Below are positions 21,544 through 23,527 of a stretch of DNA of 23,527 bases, one piece after another. The DNA is from JBHGBM01 sp041946965 (GTDB lineage Bacteria; Acidobacteriota; Terriglobia; Bryobacterales; Bryobacteraceae), in the NCBI GenBank assembly GCA_041946965.1, contig JBHGBM010000088.1, positions 1 to 23,527 on the forward strand, read 5' to 3'. Both the position numbers and the translations under genes were made by a program. A model generated the notes under the pieces. The model had not been told where the DNA came from, did not search any database, and worked only from the letters and a program-made list of their open reading frames with translations. Position 1 is the stretch's first letter. Each line of letters opens with the position of its first letter.

Positions 21544-21556
21544 CGCATGGGCGGCC

Positions 21557-22354
21557 ATGAGAGCGCGGGGGATCCTGGCATTCCTTCTGTTTTCGATACC
21601 CGTTCCGGGCCAGAGCTCCCCGCCGGCCCTCCAGACTTGGCGGCGCCTGCCGAAGTTCGTCCTCCAGGATCAGAAAGCGATCTGGACCAGCCCGTTTCAC
21701 GCCGGCGAAGCGGAGGCCAGTTGGTGGGGCATCTTGGGCGCTGCCGGAGCGGCCCTGATCGCCACCGACAAGCACACCGCGCGGCAATTGCCCAACACCG
21801 AAGACCAGGTCGCGGTGGCCACGTGGTCCTCCCGCATCGGAGCGATCTACACGCTGGCGCCCCTCGATGCCGGCCTGTACTTGCTGGGCGCCGCCAAACA
21901 CGACGGCGATTTGCGCGAGGCCTCGTTTCTTTGCGCTGAAGCAATGATCGACGCCGCCATCGCCGGCAATGCGGTCAAAGTTGCGACACAGCGGGAACGG
22001 CCCACTGAAGGCAGCGGTGAGGGGCGGTTCTGGCGGGGGTCCGGCCGCATCTGGAATGCCGGCTCGAGTTTCCCTTCCGGGCACGCCATCGAAAGTTGGG
22101 CCTTCGCCTCGGTGATCGCCAGGAAGTACCCGCGGCCGGTGATCGTCCCGGCGGTCGCCTACGGCCTGGCGGCCATCGTCAGCGCCTCGCGCTTCGCGGC
22201 GCGCAGGCACTTCGCCAGCGATGTGGTCATCGGCGGGGTGATGGGCTGGTTCATCGGCGATTATGTCTACGGCAAGCGCCATCATCGCGCGGGAAAACAG
22301 AGCGCGCTGCGAAAGGCGCTGGCGCGCGTGAACTTCGGTTTCCGCTTGCAGTGA
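21557..22354 (+). CDS. Exported PAP2-family phosphatase
   Basis: This 265-residue PAP2-superfamily (lipid or phosphoester) phosphatase has all three catalytic motifs: Lys141 to Arg148-Pro149 (KX6RP), SFPSGH at 171-176, and Ser211-Arg212 with His218 and Asp222 (SRX5HX3D). A leader (MRARGILAFLLFSIPVPGQS) suggests export, and hydrophobic stretches at about 57-70, 95-112 and 195-210 may be membrane helices. Members remove phosphate from undecaprenyl diphosphate, phosphatidic acid or similar lipids; the substrate here is unknown. The gene begins 13 nt after the ATPase stop. Its TGA stop runs into TAGCAT, forming a candidate promoter for the next gene. Confidence 0.88.
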   Translation: MRARGILAFLLFSIPVPGQSSPPALQTWRRLPKFVLQDQKAIWTSPFHAGEAEASWWGILGAAGAALIATDKHTARQLPNTEDQVAVATWSSRIGAIYTLAPLDAGLYLLGAAKHDGDLREASFLCAEAMIDAAIAGNAVKVATQRERPTEGSGEGRFWRGSGRIWNAGSSFPSGHAIESWAFASVIARKYPRPVIVPAVAYGLAAIVSASRFAARRHFASDVVIGGVMGWFIGDYVYGKRHHRAGKQSALRKALARVNFGFRLQ

Positions 22355-22360
22355 TAGCAT
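22352..22360 (+). promoter_or_regulatory. Extended -10 overlapping the PAP2 stop codon
   Basis: The PAP2 stop TGA is followed directly by TAGCAT, giving TGA-TAGCAT, an extended -10 form. The next ATG lies 22 nt downstream with an AAAGGA site (22372-22377), so an ordinary short leader would result. No -35 was identified. Confidence 0.35.
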
Positions 22361-22382
22361 AGGGGTTCGTGAAAGGATCCCT

Positions 22383-23450
22383 ATGAAGAAATTCGCCGTC
22401 GCTATCGCCGCGCTTGGCCTGTGCCTGCCCGCCGCGGCCCAGCAGTACAAGATGGCCGTAATCGGCCTGGTGCATTCGCACGTGTGGGGACACCTGAAGA
22501 CCATGGCCGGCGGCCGGCAGGTCACCCTGGCGGGCATCGCCGAAACCAACCCCGAGCTGATCGCCGAGGCCAAGAAGCGCGGCGCCGCCAACGTCCCCTT
22601 CTTCAGCGATTACAAGCAGATGCTGGATAAGGAGAAGCCCGCCTTCGTGTGGGCCTTCGTGGAAAACAATCGCCACATGGAGATCGTGGAAGCCTGCGCG
22701 CCGCGCAAGATCCACGTGATCTTCGAGAAGCCGCTGGCCTCCACCTACCGCGAGGCCCTGGGGATCAAAAAACTGGCGGAAAAGCACGGCATCAAGGTGA
22801 TGACCAATTACCAGATGGCGTGGTGGCCCGCCAATTACGCCGCCAAGGCGCAGGTGGACGCCGGCGCGCTCGGCCAGGTCTGGCGGCTGCGCGGCGTGGT
22901 GGGGCATGGCGGTCCGGGATCGAGCGGAGCCGGCAACAAATATTTCTTCGAGTGGCTGACCGACCCGGTCAAGAACGGCGCCGGCGCGCTGATGGATTTC
23001 GGCTGCTACAACGCGCTGTGGTCGCTGTGGTACCTGGGCCGCCCGGAATCGGTCTATGCCCAGGCCAACCACTTGCGCCCGGACCGCTTCCCCAAGGTGG
23101 AGGACAACGCCACGCTGGTGCTGCACTACAAGAACGGCGTGGGCATTTTCGAGGGTAGCTGGGACCTGCCCCGCAGCTTCCAGGACTTGGAGATCTTCGG
23201 CCTGAACGGCAGCGTCTACATGCAGAACGGGCGCGTGGAGTTGCGCAAGGGCCGCGGCGCGGGCGAGGAGGTGAAACTCGAACCGCTGCCGGCGGAGCGC
23301 TCCGAGCCGATCGCCTACATGGTAAGCGCGCTACGCAACAACAAGCCCATCGAGGGCCTGACGGCGCTGGACATCAACGCCGCCGTGGTCGAGATCATCG
23401 ACGCCGCCAAGGAATCCATCAAAACCGGCCGCGCGGTGCCGCTGAAGTAA
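22383..23450 (+). CDS. Gfo/Idh/MocA-family oxidoreductase with Sec signal peptide
   Basis: This 355-residue protein has a clear Sec leader (MKKFAVAIAALGLCLPAAAQ) followed by an N-terminal Rossmann domain and the family's C-terminal alpha/beta domain. The conserved EKP lies at 115-117, followed by the helix of the sugar-binding part. The nucleotide-binding loop reads VIGLVHSHVWGH rather than the usual GxGxxG, so dinucleotide binding may differ. Exported members of this family are common in acidobacteria and planctomycetes, where some keep a tightly bound NAD(P). A ribosome-binding site, AAAGGA, stands 5 nt before the ATG. The gene is followed after 9 nt by a probable sugar isomerase gene. Substrate is unknown but is probably a sugar derivative. 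Confidence 0.88.
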   Translation: MKKFAVAIAALGLCLPAAAQQYKMAVIGLVHSHVWGHLKTMAGGRQVTLAGIAETNPELIAEAKKRGAANVPFFSDYKQMLDKEKPAFVWAFVENNRHMEIVEACAPRKIHVIFEKPLASTYREALGIKKLAEKHGIKVMTNYQMAWWPANYAAKAQVDAGALGQVWRLRGVVGHGGPGSSGAGNKYFFEWLTDPVKNGAGALMDFGCYNALWSLWYLGRPESVYAQANHLRPDRFPKVEDNATLVLHYKNGVGIFEGSWDLPRSFQDLEIFGLNGSVYMQNGRVELRKGRGAGEEVKLEPLPAERSEPIAYMVSALRNNKPIEGLTALDINAAVVEIIDAAKESIKTGRAVPLK

Positions 23451-23453
23451 AAT
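23448..23453 (+). promoter_or_regulatory. -10 box (TAAAAT) overlapping a stop codon, 6 nt before ATG
   Basis: The TAA stop of the oxidoreductase forms the first half of TAAAAT, a five-of-six match to the -10. The next ATG comes 6 nt later without a Shine-Dalgarno, as expected for a leaderless message. Confidence 0.35.
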
Positions 23454-23459
23454 ACCATC

Positions 23460-23527
23460 ATGCCCGATCCAGTCATCCTCATCGCCAGCGGCGACCTGCG
23501 GCTCTCGGCCAACCGGAACTGCTGGGC
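23460..23527 (+). CDS. Start of a gene cut by the window end; probably L-fucose isomerase-like
   Basis: Only 22 codons are present, reading MPDPVILIASGDLRLSANRN and two more residues. The LIASGDLRLSAN opening resembles the N-terminus of fucose/arabinose isomerase-like proteins in acidobacteria and planctomycetes. This is from memory, and the piece is too short to be sure. The gene starts 9 nt after the Gfo/Idh/MocA gene, so the two probably serve the same sugar pathway. Confidence 0.4.
   Translation, partial: MPDPVILIASGDLRLSANRNCW

Overview
The window is 23.5 kb of dense, GC-rich bacterial chromosome with almost no spacer. It most likely comes from an acidobacterium of the Solibacter/Bryobacter type. 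The clues are a very long Oar-like TonB receptor with an N-terminal carboxypeptidase-regulatory domain, Tat- or Sec-exported versions of normally cytosolic sugar enzymes, many GTG/TTG starts, and a CPBP protease with a C-terminus like the exosortase-associated group. This placement is an inference from gene content. No rRNA, tRNA, CRISPR array, phage or insertion sequence was seen.

Layout. (1) 82-2341, minus strand: trpS followed by an MFS exporter. (2) 2387-3568, plus strand: an RlmD/TrmA-family RNA uracil methyltransferase whose stop overlaps the next block. (3) 3551-8634, minus strand: uvrA, an exported TPR protein and two small exported proteins of unknown function, packed with a 4-nt gap and two 4-nt start/stop overlaps. 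(4) 8693-14179, plus strand: an exported HIT-like protein, a UxaA/GarD-type sugar-acid dehydratase and the TonB receptor, closed by a strong hairpin. (5) 14236-19025, minus strand: a CitT/TtdT-like carboxylate transporter, a HAD phosphatase, an HpcH/HpaI aldolase and a Tat-exported enolase-superfamily protein in one compact operon, then a CPBP protease with its own promoter. (6) 19026-19561: the only long spacer, with an inverted REP-like pair and two further stem-loops. (7) 19562-23527, plus strand: a HlyD-type adaptor, a MacB/LolD-type ATPase, an exported PAP2 phosphatase, a Sec-exported Gfo/Idh/MocA protein and the start of a probable fucose-isomerase-like gene cut by the window end.

The accessory theme is uptake and breakdown of sugar acids or carboxylates: UxaA dehydratase, enolase-superfamily dehydratase, 2-keto acid aldolase, carboxylate carrier and TonB receptor. 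Housekeeping genes (trpS, the RNA methyltransferase, uvrA) sit alongside.

The least expected signals are these. The enolase-superfamily protein has His where the first metal ligand (Asp/Glu) should be. A TAnnnT box lies 6-8 nt before several start codons that lack a Shine-Dalgarno, which suggests leaderless transcripts. Putative -10 boxes reuse upstream stop codons. The adaptor/ATPase pair has no adjacent permease. The first 81 bases hold nothing I can assign.
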